The notes: generated by a model from the sequence alone, not told the origin. Positions 1 through 7,836 are shown, numbered from the stretch's first letter. The stretch is DNA of 45,402 nt from Bacteroidetes bacterium UBA6183 (GCA_002422865.1 DITN01000098.1:1-45402), one strand, 5' to 3'. Translations and numbers: made by a program.

Positions 1-32
1 CTAAACTTTTGGGTGCAGTCTATTTGGGGACA
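1..32. mobile_element. Possible end of an IS3/IS150-type insertion sequence
   Basis: Read on the minus strand, the first 32 bases begin TGTCCCC, continue through ATAGACTGCACCC and end AAAAGTTTAG. This TG-starting, T/C-rich pattern resembles the terminal repeats of IS3-family (IS150 group) elements as I remember them. Only the tip is present and no transposase is visible. An insertion sequence at the edge would also explain why the sequence begins here, because assemblies often break at repeats. This is pattern memory, not a search result. Confidence 0.35.
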
Positions 33-60
33 ACCTCTTTTTTCTTAAGTTAAATATTAT

Positions 61-753
61 TTAGTTTTCTGCTTTAAGTTCCGATGCTCTTGCAATGTAT
101 TTATCGATATCTGTTGCCTCTTGCGCATCAGGATAATCGTTTTTAATGTTATTGTAAGCATCCACTGCATCGCTGTAGTTTTTTAATTCTTCGAAAGCAA
201 TACCTGCCTTTTTAAAGAATACCGGAGCCGTTAGTTTGTTTTTGCTCATGCGGGCAGCTTTTAGGTATTGTTTTGCCCCTTTTTCAACATCACCGCTTTC
301 TACGTATGCATCACCTAATAAACCTGCAGCCAATGGGCCAATCAATGCATTGTCTGAACTAAATCCTTCAAGCATATCAACAGCACCTGCAAAATCACCA
401 GTACGTAACATACAAATTCCTGCATAATAATGCGCCAAGTTCCCTGCCTTTGTTCCGCTGTATTCGCTGGCTATATCGGCAAAACCTTTAAATGTACCGT
501 TACCTTTTAAAGCCATGTTAAACGAGTCAACATCAAACATTTGTTGTGCTTTAAAAATTTCTACTTGTGCTTCTTGTTCGCGTGGTTCGAAATAGAATTT
601 CTTCAAACCAAAATATCCGGCTACAGCAACCACCAATACCAAAACAGCCGTGTTAATGTTCTTTTTGTTTTTGGTGTAAAAATCTTCAACCTTGTGCGTA
701 GTATTAGCTAAGGCTGCATCTAAGTCTAAATTATCGTGCTTCTTGTCTGTCAT
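61..753 (-). CDS. Membrane-anchored tetratricopeptide repeat protein (YfgM-like)
   Basis: This 230-residue protein has a short charged cytoplasmic N-terminus (about 1-34) and one membrane segment (about 35-52, rich in V, L and A). The rest is helical, with TPR-type repeats from about residue 80, for example near AHYYAGICMLRTGDFAGA and FKKAGIAFEELKNYSDA. This matches the YfgM/'tetratricopeptide repeat' family found in Bacteroidota, thought to act as a membrane-tethered scaffold or periplasmic chaperone helper. The exact role cannot be read from sequence. It lies downstream of pdhA on the same strand with a gap of about 50 bp and could be co-transcribed with it. Function is inferred from architecture only. 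Confidence 0.7.
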   Translation of the reverse strand: MTDKKHDNLDLDAALANTTHKVEDFYTKNKKNINTAVLVLVVAVAGYFGLKKFYFEPREQEAQVEIFKAQQMFDVDSFNMALKGNGTFKGFADIASEYSGTKAGNLAHYYAGICMLRTGDFAGAVDMLEGFSSDNALIGPLAAGLLGDAYVESGDVEKGAKQYLKAARMSKNKLTAPVFFKKAGIAFEELKNYSDAVDAYNNIKNDYPDAQEATDIDKYIARASELKAEN

Positions 754-803
754 ATTAAAATTAATCGGGTAAAATAATTACTTCGGGTTCAAGTATACAA
801 AAA

Positions 804-1799
804 TTATTCTCTAATAAAAGGATAATCTGATTGAACATATACATCTTCCCATAAAGCCTCAGGTTCTGGCCATGGAGAGTTTTCTGCAAACTCAACTGAA
901 TCGTTTACAATGCCTTCTATTCTAGCCTCTATGTCATCAAACCATTTTTCATCGGCAAATTTGTTTTTTAACATGGTAGTTTTTACCACTTCTAACGGAT
1001 CTTTCTTTTTATAATCTTCTACCTCTTCTTTGGTACGGTATTTCGCAGGGTCGCTCATACTATGTCCGCGGTAACGGTAGGTGCGTATTTCTAAGTAAGT
1101 TGGTCCTTCGCCTTTACGAGCGCGATCCGCTGCTTCTGCAATGGCTTCATGCACGGTTTCAGGCTTCATACCATCAACCACAAAACTTGGCATGGCATAT
1201 CCGGCACCTATTACACTCATATCTGTTACGTTTGTGGTACGTTCAACCGAAGTACCCATGGCGTAACCATTGTTTTCTACAATGAAAATAACCGGCAATT
1301 TCCATAACATAGCCATGTTAAAGGTTTCGTGTAATGCACCCTGACGGGCAGCACCATCACCAAAACTACAAATGGTTACTTGGTCGCCACCTCTGTATTG
1401 GTCTGCTAAAGCAATACCTGCACCCAACGGAATTTGTCCGCCAACAATACCATGTCCGCCAAAGAAATTGTGCTCTTTGCTAAACATGTGCATGCTACCG
1501 CCTTTACCTTTGCTGCAACCGGTAACTTTACCAAATAATTCAGCCATTACCTCGCGAGCAGGAATACCCAATGCTATTGCATGTGCGTGATCGCGGTATG
1601 CAGTGATGTGTCTGTCGTCTTTACGTGTGGCACTTATGGTACCTGCAACCACCGCTTCCTGACCAATGTATAAATGGCAAAAGCCTTTTATTTTTTGTTG
1701 GCCGTATAGTTGGGCTGATTTCTCCTCAAACCTGCGCATAAGCAACATTTGCTCGTACCAGTTTTCGTATGTTTCTTTCGTAAATTTTGTCTTTGCCAT
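804..1799 (-). CDS. pdhA: Pyruvate dehydrogenase E1 component, alpha subunit
   Basis: This is the thiamine-diphosphate-dependent alpha subunit of the E1 heterotetramer, which decarboxylates pyruvate and passes the acetyl group to the lipoyl E2. Visible family marks include RRFEEKSAQLYGQQKIKGFCHLY near the N-terminus, GKGGSMHMF, the ThDP-binding GDGAARQGALHE...NNGYAMGTS stretch, and YRYRGHSMSDPAKYR, the phosphorylation-loop region of E1 alpha. The open frame continues 39 bases upstream to 1838, but I prefer the ATG at 1799 (MAKTKFTKETYENW): it gives the usual length of about 331 residues, and the upstream extension does not resemble the family. No E1 beta gene is adjacent; it must lie elsewhere. 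recF is divergent, 126 bp away. Confidence 0.93.
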   Translation of the reverse strand: MAKTKFTKETYENWYEQMLLMRRFEEKSAQLYGQQKIKGFCHLYIGQEAVVAGTISATRKDDRHITAYRDHAHAIALGIPAREVMAELFGKVTGCSKGKGGSMHMFSKEHNFFGGHGIVGGQIPLGAGIALADQYRGGDQVTICSFGDGAARQGALHETFNMAMLWKLPVIFIVENNGYAMGTSVERTTNVTDMSVIGAGYAMPSFVVDGMKPETVHEAIAEAADRARKGEGPTYLEIRTYRYRGHSMSDPAKYRTKEEVEDYKKKDPLEVVKTTMLKNKFADEKWFDDIEARIEGIVNDSVEFAENSPWPEPEALWEDVYVQSDYPFIRE

Positions 1800-1911
1800 A
1801 TTGTTCCGAAGAACTGCAAAACTAATAAATTTCGGCATTGTGCAAAGTGTTTATATAGGCCTTGATAATGAGCGGGTTATTTTAATTTTACCAAAAATCA
1901 CGCTTCAAAAG

Positions 1912-1920
1912 TATATTCGC
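1912..1920 (+). promoter_or_regulatory. Candidate Bacteroidota -7 box before recF
   Basis: TATATTCGC fits the Bacteroidota -7 consensus TAnnTTTGC with one change. It ends only five bases before the recF ATG, so if it is used the transcript would be nearly leaderless. No convincing -33 TTTG is present. Confidence 0.35.
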
Positions 1921-1925
1921 AGGCC

Positions 1926-3035
1926 ATGCTTGCGATTAAAACCCTCCATTTACAGCAGTTTAAAAACTATACCTCGGCAAAAATTAACCTCCATGCCCAG
2001 GTAAATTGTTTTGTGGGTAAAAACGGGGCCGGAAAAACCAATGTACTTGATGCGGTTTATTATTTATCGTTTACCAAAAGTTATTTTAACCCAAGTGATT
2101 TGCAACATGTGCAACATGGCGAACATTATTTTAGCATTACTGCTACTTATAACCGCAACGATTTAGACGAACATGCGTTTTTATTTTTTGAAAAAGGTAA
2201 AAAGGTATTAAAGATTAACAACAACGAGGTTAAGAAATTTAGTGAACATATAGGGCATTATCCATTGGTGATGATTACTCCAAACGATATAATGTTATTG
2301 CATGAAGGCAGCGAAGAGCGCAGGAAGTTTTTGGATGGGATGATATCGCAATTGGATAAAATGTACCTGAATGATGTGTTGATGTATAACAGGGTGTTGG
2401 AACAACGCAATAAACAATTGCGGATGTTTGCAGAGCATGGTTATATAGACCAAACCCTGCTTGAAACATACAATGTATTGTTGGTAAAACATGGTAATGC
2501 CATACACCAAAAGCGTAAGCAGTTTTTGGTTGAATTTGTTCCGGTATTTAACAATTTTTATAAACAAATAGCCAACGCCAACGAAGAGGTAAGTATTAAT
2601 TACCAAAGTGATTTATTGGCCGCTGATTTTGAATCATTGATAAACGAAACCACCCAACGCGATTTGGCCGCCCAACGTACCACCAAAGGCATACACAAGG
2701 ATGAGTTGGAGTTTTGTATTGATGGTTATGCACTTAAAAAATTTGGTTCGCAGGGGCAACAAAAGTCTTTTATCATTTCATTAAAGTTGGCCCAGTATAA
2801 TTATTTAAAAAGCAGAACCACGGTTAAGCCGCTTTTATTGTTGGATGATATTTTTGAAAAGTTGGATGAGCAACGTTTGAATACCCTTTTACAAATGATT
2901 GCAAACGGGGAGTTTGGTCAAATATTGATTACCGATACGCACTTGGCCCGACTAAAAGAAGTGTTTAGCACCATGCCTGAAGTAGATGTAAAATATTTTA
3001 TGGTTGATGCAGGGAAAATTAGTGAGTTGGAGTAG
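1926..3035 (+). CDS. recF: DNA replication and repair protein RecF
   Basis: RecF is an SMC-like ATPase that works with RecO and RecR to load RecA at single-strand gaps. This 369-residue protein has the usual family length. It opens with the typical IKTLHLQQFKNYTS motif, has the Walker A GKNGAGKTNVLDAVYYLSFTKSY at about 32-54, a signature-like region KFGSQGQQKSFIISLKLAQ (about 273-291) and Walker B KPLLLLDDIFEKLDE (about 300-314). All ATPase elements look intact. The DciA-like gene downstream fits a replication/repair context, although a long repeat-filled gap separates the two. Confidence 0.95.
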   Translation: MLAIKTLHLQQFKNYTSAKINLHAQVNCFVGKNGAGKTNVLDAVYYLSFTKSYFNPSDLQHVQHGEHYFSITATYNRNDLDEHAFLFFEKGKKVLKINNNEVKKFSEHIGHYPLVMITPNDIMLLHEGSEERRKFLDGMISQLDKMYLNDVLMYNRVLEQRNKQLRMFAEHGYIDQTLLETYNVLLVKHGNAIHQKRKQFLVEFVPVFNNFYKQIANANEEVSINYQSDLLAADFESLINETTQRDLAAQRTTKGIHKDELEFCIDGYALKKFGSQGQQKSFIISLKLAQYNYLKSRTTVKPLLLLDDIFEKLDEQRLNTLLQMIANGEFGQILITDTHLARLKEVFSTMPEVDVKYFMVDAGKISELE

Positions 3036-3079
3036 TTATTGGTTGATTGGTTATTAGTTGACAGGTTTGTTAGTTAAAG

Positions 3080-3124
3080 CCTATTCGAGTGTCCCGATTT
3101 CATATCGGGACGTATCGAGAATAG
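3080..3124. repeat. Imperfect palindromic (REP-like) hairpin downstream of recF
   Basis: TCCCGAT and ATCGGGA form a 7-bp stem around a 5-base loop. The outer arms CCTATTC and GAATAGG extend it into an imperfect cruciform of about 45 bp. It may serve as the transcription end of recF, but it has no T-run and looks more like a dispersed REP element. Confidence 0.55.
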
Positions 3125-3261
3125 GATTGTCAAAGTTAATTATACTTCTCACTCCAATTTTAGCTCCGCTGAACTTCGTTTCGATACACGCTCCCTTCAC
3201 AGACCACCCAAAGCGCACAACAGACGCTCCGGTCGGTGCCTGCTCGAACAGGCTGTGACTT

Positions 3262-3540
3262 TGCGAAGCAAACTTCTGTGCTCTTCCGTGGTTTCTGTGA
3301 GCCAATTAAAATTGCGAAGCAACCTCTGTGTCCTCCGCGACTCTGCGTTTAGATTTCATGTTAGTCAATAAAAATTGCGAAGCAACCTCTGTGTCCTCCG
3401 CGACTCTGCGTTTAAACCATCTGTGCCCTTTCTTGCTATCTGTGAGCCAATAAAACTGCGAAGCAACCTCTGTGTCCTCCGCGACTCTGCGTTTTAAACT
3501 TTCCGAGCCAATAAAAGTTGCGAAGCAATCTTTGCGGCCT
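3262..3540. repeat. Cluster of about 39-bp GCGAAGCAACCTCTGTG repeats
   Basis: The 577-bp gap between recF and the DciA gene holds three near-identical 38-39-bp units starting at 3313, 3376 and 3457. Each runs from TGCGAAGCAACCTCTGTG to CGACTCTGCGTTT, with AT-rich spacers containing GTGAGCCAATAAAA or a variant. Degenerate copies start near 3262 and 3519. Spacer lengths are unequal (about 24 and 42 bp) and the spacers resemble each other, so this is not CRISPR. It looks like a REP-type intergenic repeat cluster. No gene is supported in 3036-3597. Confidence 0.8.
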
Positions 3541-3597
3541 CATTAATTTGTTTTCAACTTTGCGGTAAATAATTTAAGATTTAGTGAACTGTATCAT

Positions 3598-3605
3598 TAG
3601 TTTTG
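3598..3605 (+). promoter_or_regulatory. Candidate -7 box before the DciA-like gene
   Basis: TAGTTTTG matches TAnnTTTG exactly and ends eight bases before the ATG at 3613. No clear -33 element is seen. Confidence 0.35.
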
Positions 3606-3612
3606 TACTGTT

Positions 3613-3909
3613 ATGATGAAGAAAAAAGACAATGATCAAACCTTAAAAGAAGCCATTGGCGATTTTTTGAAGAGTGAAAACATGGATGGAAAACTGGCCG
3701 AAGTAAACATCATCAATAAATGGGAAAACATTGTAGGAAAACTAATAGCCGGACAAACCAAAAAGATTTATTTTTTTGACGGTAAACTTAACATTCAAAT
3801 AGAATCGGCTGCATTGCGCCAAGAGTTAAACTACCAACGCTTTAAAATTGTGGAGCTGGTAAACAAAGAAGCCGGTATGCAGTTAATAACAGATGTAGTT
3901 GTTAGATAA
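3613..3909 (+). CDS. DUF721 family protein, DciA-like helicase-associated protein
   Basis: A 98-residue basic protein of the DUF721/DciA type. Supporting features are the N-terminal helix (DNDQTLKEAIGDFLKSENM), the central conserved NIINKWENIVGKLIAGQTKKI and the KH-like strand/helix pattern LNIQIESAALRQELNYQR. DciA proteins interact with the replicative helicase DnaB and are regarded as helicase-loading factors in bacteria that lack DnaC. Proximity to recF is common for this family and supports a replication role. The next gene starts 12 bp downstream on the same strand, so the two probably form one transcript. Confidence 0.8.
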   Translation: MMKKKDNDQTLKEAIGDFLKSENMDGKLAEVNIINKWENIVGKLIAGQTKKIYFFDGKLNIQIESAALRQELNYQRFKIVELVNKEAGMQLITDVVVR

Positions 3910-3921
3910 CATTTATTACGC

Positions 3922-4587
3922 ATGTCATCACACCATATTATTAGAGAAGGGCAGGAGCCTGCATTAATTATAGCCAATGGCGAAAGTTGCTCAAACGAGT
4001 TGTTGGGACAGTTGTTGGAATGGAGTCCGTTTGTGGTGGTGCTTGATGGTGCCATAAATCGTGTGTTGGAATTGGGTATAAAAATAGATGTGCTGTTGGG
4101 TGATTTTGACAGTAAAAACCATGCGGTAGAACAAATACAAGCACAGCAAAAAATAGAAATTGTACATACGCCCGACCAAAACAAAACCGACTTACAAAAA
4201 GGCATAGAGTTTTTAATTGCCCGAAACTTTGATGCCGTGAATATTATATGGGCAACAGGCCGCAGGGCCGACCATAACCTAAGTAACATTACCGACATTG
4301 TGCGCTACAAACAACAAATTAATATTGTATTGCACGATGATTATTCCAAGATTTTTCAGTTGCCCAAACGTTACCAAAAGTGGTACGTAAAAGATACCGT
4401 ATTATCCTTAATGCCGGTTGGTGTAGTAAGCGGTGTAACCACACAAGGCTTAAGTTATAACCTGCAAAACGATGTATTAACATTAGGCTACCGCACCAGT
4501 AGCAGCAACAGCGCAGCCCAAGACGGCCAAGTAATGATTGAACACAGCGAAGGCGATTTGTTAATGATGGAGTGTAGGGATGTTTGA
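3922..4587 (+). CDS. Thiamine pyrophosphokinase
   Basis: This enzyme converts thiamine plus ATP to thiamine diphosphate, the cofactor also used by the pyruvate dehydrogenase encoded nearby. The 221-residue protein shows the family pattern: GESCSNELL near the N-terminus, VLDGAINRVLELGIKIDVLLGDFDS (about 38-62), HTPDQNKTDLQKGIEF (about 76-91) and WATGRRADHNLSNI (about 108-121), followed by a beta-rich C-terminal thiamine-binding half with VSGVTTQGLSYNL. The aspartates of GDFDS and the DQNKTD motif are the usual ATP/Mg and catalytic residues. It lies 12 bp after the DciA-like gene. No TPP riboswitch is visible upstream. Confidence 0.88.
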   Translation: MSSHHIIREGQEPALIIANGESCSNELLGQLLEWSPFVVVLDGAINRVLELGIKIDVLLGDFDSKNHAVEQIQAQQKIEIVHTPDQNKTDLQKGIEFLIARNFDAVNIIWATGRRADHNLSNITDIVRYKQQINIVLHDDYSKIFQLPKRYQKWYVKDTVLSLMPVGVVSGVTTQGLSYNLQNDVLTLGYRTSSSNSAAQDGQVMIEHSEGDLLMMECRDV

Positions 4588-4718
4588 GGGGGGGAGTAGT
4601 TGATTTATTTTAACCGTTTAGCGATTTGCGATGGATGGTAATCTATAAATGAAAGCGTATACAAAGTGGAGATTAAGCTTATAGCGGCAACTGAACAAGG
4701 GTGTTATTATTACCGATG

Positions 4719-5708
4719 CTATGCGTTCATGATTAATTCAATGTTTTGATCCGCTGTATTGTCTGTCACGTCAGAAGGTAATCTATTTTCATCTTTTGCT
4801 TGTAAATATGGGGCTTCGTCAGGAACGTCACCTGCTACTATATGATCCACACTAATTATATACTTATAAATTGAAGTTTTTGATGGTGATTTTTCGCCAC
4901 CGAAATTTAATAATATTGTAATTTCTTGCCCTAATGCAGCTATAGGTATTATTAATGTAAAGTCTCCAACTAATGGTGCTCCTTTACTCAATAAAGGAAA
5001 TGTGTTTTCAAAGATTCCTCCATAAGATTGATTTCCAATCATGATATTTCCGGGGGCTGCAACTATTTTGAAATACACATGTTTGTCGTTATTAAAGTCC
5101 GAGGTATTGTACAATAATTTTCTGAATCTCAGGACTGCATTGTTACCATCATTTGTTATATGCTTTAGCTTGATGTGACCTCTAATTACAGGGTAGTTTG
5201 AACTTTTCATAAGCGCACTAATTAGATAATGAGGCGCAATACGGGTTTGGCCGTCTAAGCGGACATAATAACGATTGTCAAATTGATGTGGTCGTTCAAT
5301 GCTTTTTTGTACTTCAATGATGAAAATCGAATGATTATTACCGTCTTTAAGGACTTGGACCTTAATACCTATGGGCATTGGCGTAATACTTGAAGTTAGT
5401 ATATTTACTAATCGATCCTTGTCGAGATTACTATCAAATGGAGTCAGGTTTCCAGTTGCCATTGTGTTTCCCTTCTCGTCTTTTACTTCAACAGGTGCTC
5501 CCCAAATGATGATGCCTCCTTCAGAGTTTAGCAATCCACATACCGCCTTTTTTATTGCCTCCTCTTTCTTTGTATAATCACCTTGAGGAGCGAAAGACTT
5601 AAACTCCAAATTCAAACTCTCTTCTCTTCTAATTAGAAAATAATTCATGATATCAGTAAACTCTAATTGATATAGTGTCTTGTTAAATAGCAGTTTAGAA
5701 AATTCCAT
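4719..5708 (-). CDS. AlbA_2/Schlafen-type putative DNA-binding protein
   Basis: The N-terminal half (about 29-160) matches the AlbA_2 (Schlafen-like, 'divergent AAA-4') fold: ESLNLEFKSF, then AVCGLLNSEGGIIIWGAP, and later a PYYV-type strand NRYYVRLDGQTRIAPHYLISALMK. In this family the ExxxEFK and N(S/T)xGGxIxxG motifs are characteristic; members include transcription regulators and defence-associated proteins. The C-terminal half (about 180-329) is beta-rich and unrecognised. It sits alone in an accessory stretch, on the strand opposite the preceding thiamine gene, with base composition that looks more AT-rich than its neighbours. The specific role is unknown. Confidence 0.65.
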   Translation of the reverse strand: MEFSKLLFNKTLYQLEFTDIMNYFLIRREESLNLEFKSFAPQGDYTKKEEAIKKAVCGLLNSEGGIIIWGAPVEVKDEKGNTMATGNLTPFDSNLDKDRLVNILTSSITPMPIGIKVQVLKDGNNHSIFIIEVQKSIERPHQFDNRYYVRLDGQTRIAPHYLISALMKSSNYPVIRGHIKLKHITNDGNNAVLRFRKLLYNTSDFNNDKHVYFKIVAAPGNIMIGNQSYGGIFENTFPLLSKGAPLVGDFTLIIPIAALGQEITILLNFGGEKSPSKTSIYKYIISVDHIVAGDVPDEAPYLQAKDENRLPSDVTDNTADQNIELIMNA

Positions 5709-5904
5709 ATTCTTTAAAGTATTATGTTTAAAAGCATTGATTATACTTTAGCGCATTTGCTTGGTTGCCGTGTGCGGAAAGATAAATTGTCACGCTAAAT
5801 AATTATAAAAGCGTAACGAAAAGCTCAAAAAACAGCGATTAACGGTAATTGAGCGGGTGCATTGTTATAGTCGGCTTTTTCTCTTATGACAGTTAATTGG
5901 CAAA

Positions 5905-6936
5905 CTATTTAAGTTCGAAACTATCTATTATTGAATTGTATATTGATGTGTAATGTGAGTCCTCCGCATTGTCATGAAAAAAATTTATCATGATTAGCTT
6001 ATTTCCTTTCTTGAAGACTACAGTCGTTGAAATAACAATATGATTCTTCGCTACCTGTTTTGTTTTAAACAAACCATAAGAAATTTGCTTGCTGTTTTTT
6101 TTCACCTCTCGATCTAGTATATCTTTAACACTACCACCTTCCTGTTTGAAAGCAGTTATAGCACTCTCGACAACTGACTCTAGGGTCAGTTTAGGGTCAA
6201 CCAACTCAATATATACCGCCAAGTTCTCTCTAAATAAGTCATTTCCATTTTTTTGACTTTCAACCGCCATAAAAGTAACGCTGTTATCTTGTTTAGTTGT
6301 GTCCCATGTGGTAGGATATTTAATTGAAAAATTCTTATGATTGTATAGTGACAGCGGTTGTTGGGGCTTCAAATCAAAACTGACTGAATTTATTATTAAT
6401 GAAACTTCATTAGTGTCTATATTGTTAAATGAAAATGAAACCCACCTCCTCAAAATGGCGTCTTCTAGAAAATATGTGATATTTTTATGTGTGGGATTCA
6501 ACTCATCAGTAAAGTCAAAGAGCTTGAATCCCCGTATGTTATTTTTGGTTCTAACAATCGCAATATCATTCCATTTGAATGAATTGATGTTATTCATACT
6601 TGCTTTTATCTTTGGAATCAAATTCTCCTCAATTTTAGAATAACCTTCCATTTGATTTATTAGAATATTAGAAGATAAAGGGTCGTTCAGGTCTTTCGTA
6701 TAAAATACCGTTGGAAGAGTGCCATTTTTAAAAAGGGTGAACGTACTAGATAAATTAGGCTCTTGTTCAAGTTTCCCATTTAATAGGGTTTGCCAGTTTT
6801 CTTTATTTACTTGTTTGTATACAGGATCAATAGTTAAAACCAGTTTGAGCGATCCTAATTTTTCTGAAGCGCTTGATGTATCTGACATACAAAAAAGTAG
6901 GATTGATAAAAGAAATAAAATTTTATATTTTGTCAT
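5905..6936 (-). CDS. Secreted protein of unknown function with a PsbP/DcrB-like C-terminal half
   Basis: The open frame reaches 6948, but the ATG at 6936 (MTKYKILFLLSILLF) puts a normal signal peptide at the N-terminus; cleavage is likely near SSA/SEK. The mature protein is about 320 residues. Its last 140 residues (from LYNHKNFSIKYPTTWDT) follow the pattern of the PsbP/DcrB/Mog1 fold: a beta-strand with YP.xW, a central VESAITAFKQEGGSVKDILDRE helix and a final YTSIYNSIIDSFEL. This resemblance is weak and structural. It is unlikely to be an operon partner of the AlbA_2-like gene, 196 bp downstream. Function unknown. Confidence 0.6.
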   Translation of the reverse strand: MTKYKILFLLSILLFCMSDTSSASEKLGSLKLVLTIDPVYKQVNKENWQTLLNGKLEQEPNLSSTFTLFKNGTLPTVFYTKDLNDPLSSNILINQMEGYSKIEENLIPKIKASMNNINSFKWNDIAIVRTKNNIRGFKLFDFTDELNPTHKNITYFLEDAILRRWVSFSFNNIDTNEVSLIINSVSFDLKPQQPLSLYNHKNFSIKYPTTWDTTKQDNSVTFMAVESQKNGNDLFRENLAVYIELVDPKLTLESVVESAITAFKQEGGSVKDILDREVKKNSKQISYGLFKTKQVAKNHIVISTTVVFKKGNKLIMINFFHDNAEDSHYTSIYNSIIDSFELK

Positions 6937-7112
6937 AGTGTCTACCATTTCGGTTATAAACGGATAAAAGTTTCGTATTATATTTAAATAAAAGAGATGA
7001 ATTGGGGCTAGTGGTTTGCATGAAATAGTTAGGGTTTAATGAGATACTAAATAAGGAAATAATTGGTATAAAAACAAACTGAATTTATTTGAACTGTGCT
7101 TTTATCCTTTCC

Positions 7113-7564
7113 ATGTTTGAATGACTCTATGCGGCACATGAGGTTTTTGCGTAACAAGTAAGTGCAGTTGTATTTGCGCTGGGCTTGCTAAGCAATCCGG
7201 AAATGAAGCGCAGCGTAATGGCTTGGATTGCGTGGCATACAATAAACGTAACTTGTAGCAAAAAGATCATAAGCCTTGAATTTTTTGGATACTTTTTGTT
7301 TCAAGACAAAAAGTATCGCGGGTTTGGGGTGGCAACCCCAAGAGTAAAAATCTAAAGTTTGTTGTCACTTTTTGCTTCTCCAAATGTAAATTCAACGAGG
7401 TCAAAAAACAATAAACAAAAGCGAGTTAAAAAGTAACCAAAAAGGAGCCCACGAATACCAAATCCGACCTGATTCCTCGCACAAGGCCAACCGCCCCAGG
7501 GGCCGAATCAGCCGGATTTCACACCATTCGTGGACGCCCACCGCACGCTGAGTCATTCAAGCAT
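7113..7564. repeat. 452-bp element with inverted ends and several internal hairpins (copy A)
   Basis: The ends are inverted repeats: ATGTTTGAATGACTC at 7113-7127 and its near-perfect complement at 7550-7564, with GCGG following in both arms. Inside are four hairpins: 7144-7159 pairing with 7251-7264; GCAATCC 7192-7198 with GGATTGC 7225-7231 nested within it; a 12-bp perfect stem 7288-7299/7306-7317; and 7323-7330/7335-7342. A long interrupted stem follows at 7450-7532. No open frame of credible coding content is present. A related copy lies at 31127-31342 and a truncated one at 7612-7700. It may be a MITE-like or structured-RNA element. Confidence 0.75.
7450..7532. repeat. Long interrupted hairpin inside copy A
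   Basis: Three arm pairs nest symmetrically: CACGAAT 7450-7456 with ATTCGTG 7526-7532, AAATCCG 7460-7466 with CGGATTT 7513-7519, and CTGATTC 7469-7475 with GAATCAG 7505-7511. GGCC sequences flank the GC-rich loop. The spacing between arms is similar on both sides, so the whole 83 bp can fold back on itself. Confidence 0.7.
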
Positions 7565-7611
7565 AATTTATTGATTTAACATTGAATAAAATCATGCTTG
7601 ATTGTTGAATT

Positions 7612-7700
7612 ATGTTTGAATGATTCCATATAGCAAATGATGATTTTACGTAACAATCAAGGTGACCGTTTACGGGTTTGTTAAGCAATTCCCGAAACGA
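7612..7700. repeat. Truncated copy C of the structured repeat
   Basis: ATGTTTGAATGATTCC followed by GATTTTACGTAACAATC and TTAAGCAATTCCCGAAACGAG aligns with the left 90 bases of copies A and B. The right-hand stem partners are missing. Its left end faces the right end of copy A across 47 bp, forming the inverted pair 7554-7567/7609-7622. Beyond it, 7700-7836 holds nothing recognisable. Confidence 0.65.
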
Positions 7701-7836
7701 GTTCGTTATTTATTTTCTTGTACCGCTTGTTTGTATTTTAAATACATAACCTAGCTTAAATTTTATTACCCTCCATGGGCTGGTAATAAAATCAACTATA
7801 TTTGATGACCTTATTTTTACATCAACATACAATTAC

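Noticed and set aside
1800..1838. Upstream start of pdhA
   Set aside because: The 13-residue extension does not fit the E1 alpha family, and the ATG at 1799 gives the normal length.
3058..3305. Open frames on both strands in the recF-dciA gap
   Set aside because: They translate palindromic and repeat DNA, have no family resemblance and cross the repeat units.
3262..3540. Possible CRISPR array
   Set aside because: Spacer lengths are unequal, spacers resemble each other, the repeat is too long and uneven, and no cas genes are present.
3910..3921. TPP riboswitch for the thiamine pyrophosphokinase gene
   Set aside because: Only 12 bases separate it from the upstream gene; no riboswitch could fit.
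5749..5890. Possible integron attC site near the secreted-protein gene
   Set aside because: TAGCG/CGCTA-like arms are present, but no GTTRRRY core or paired boxes, and no integrase is nearby.
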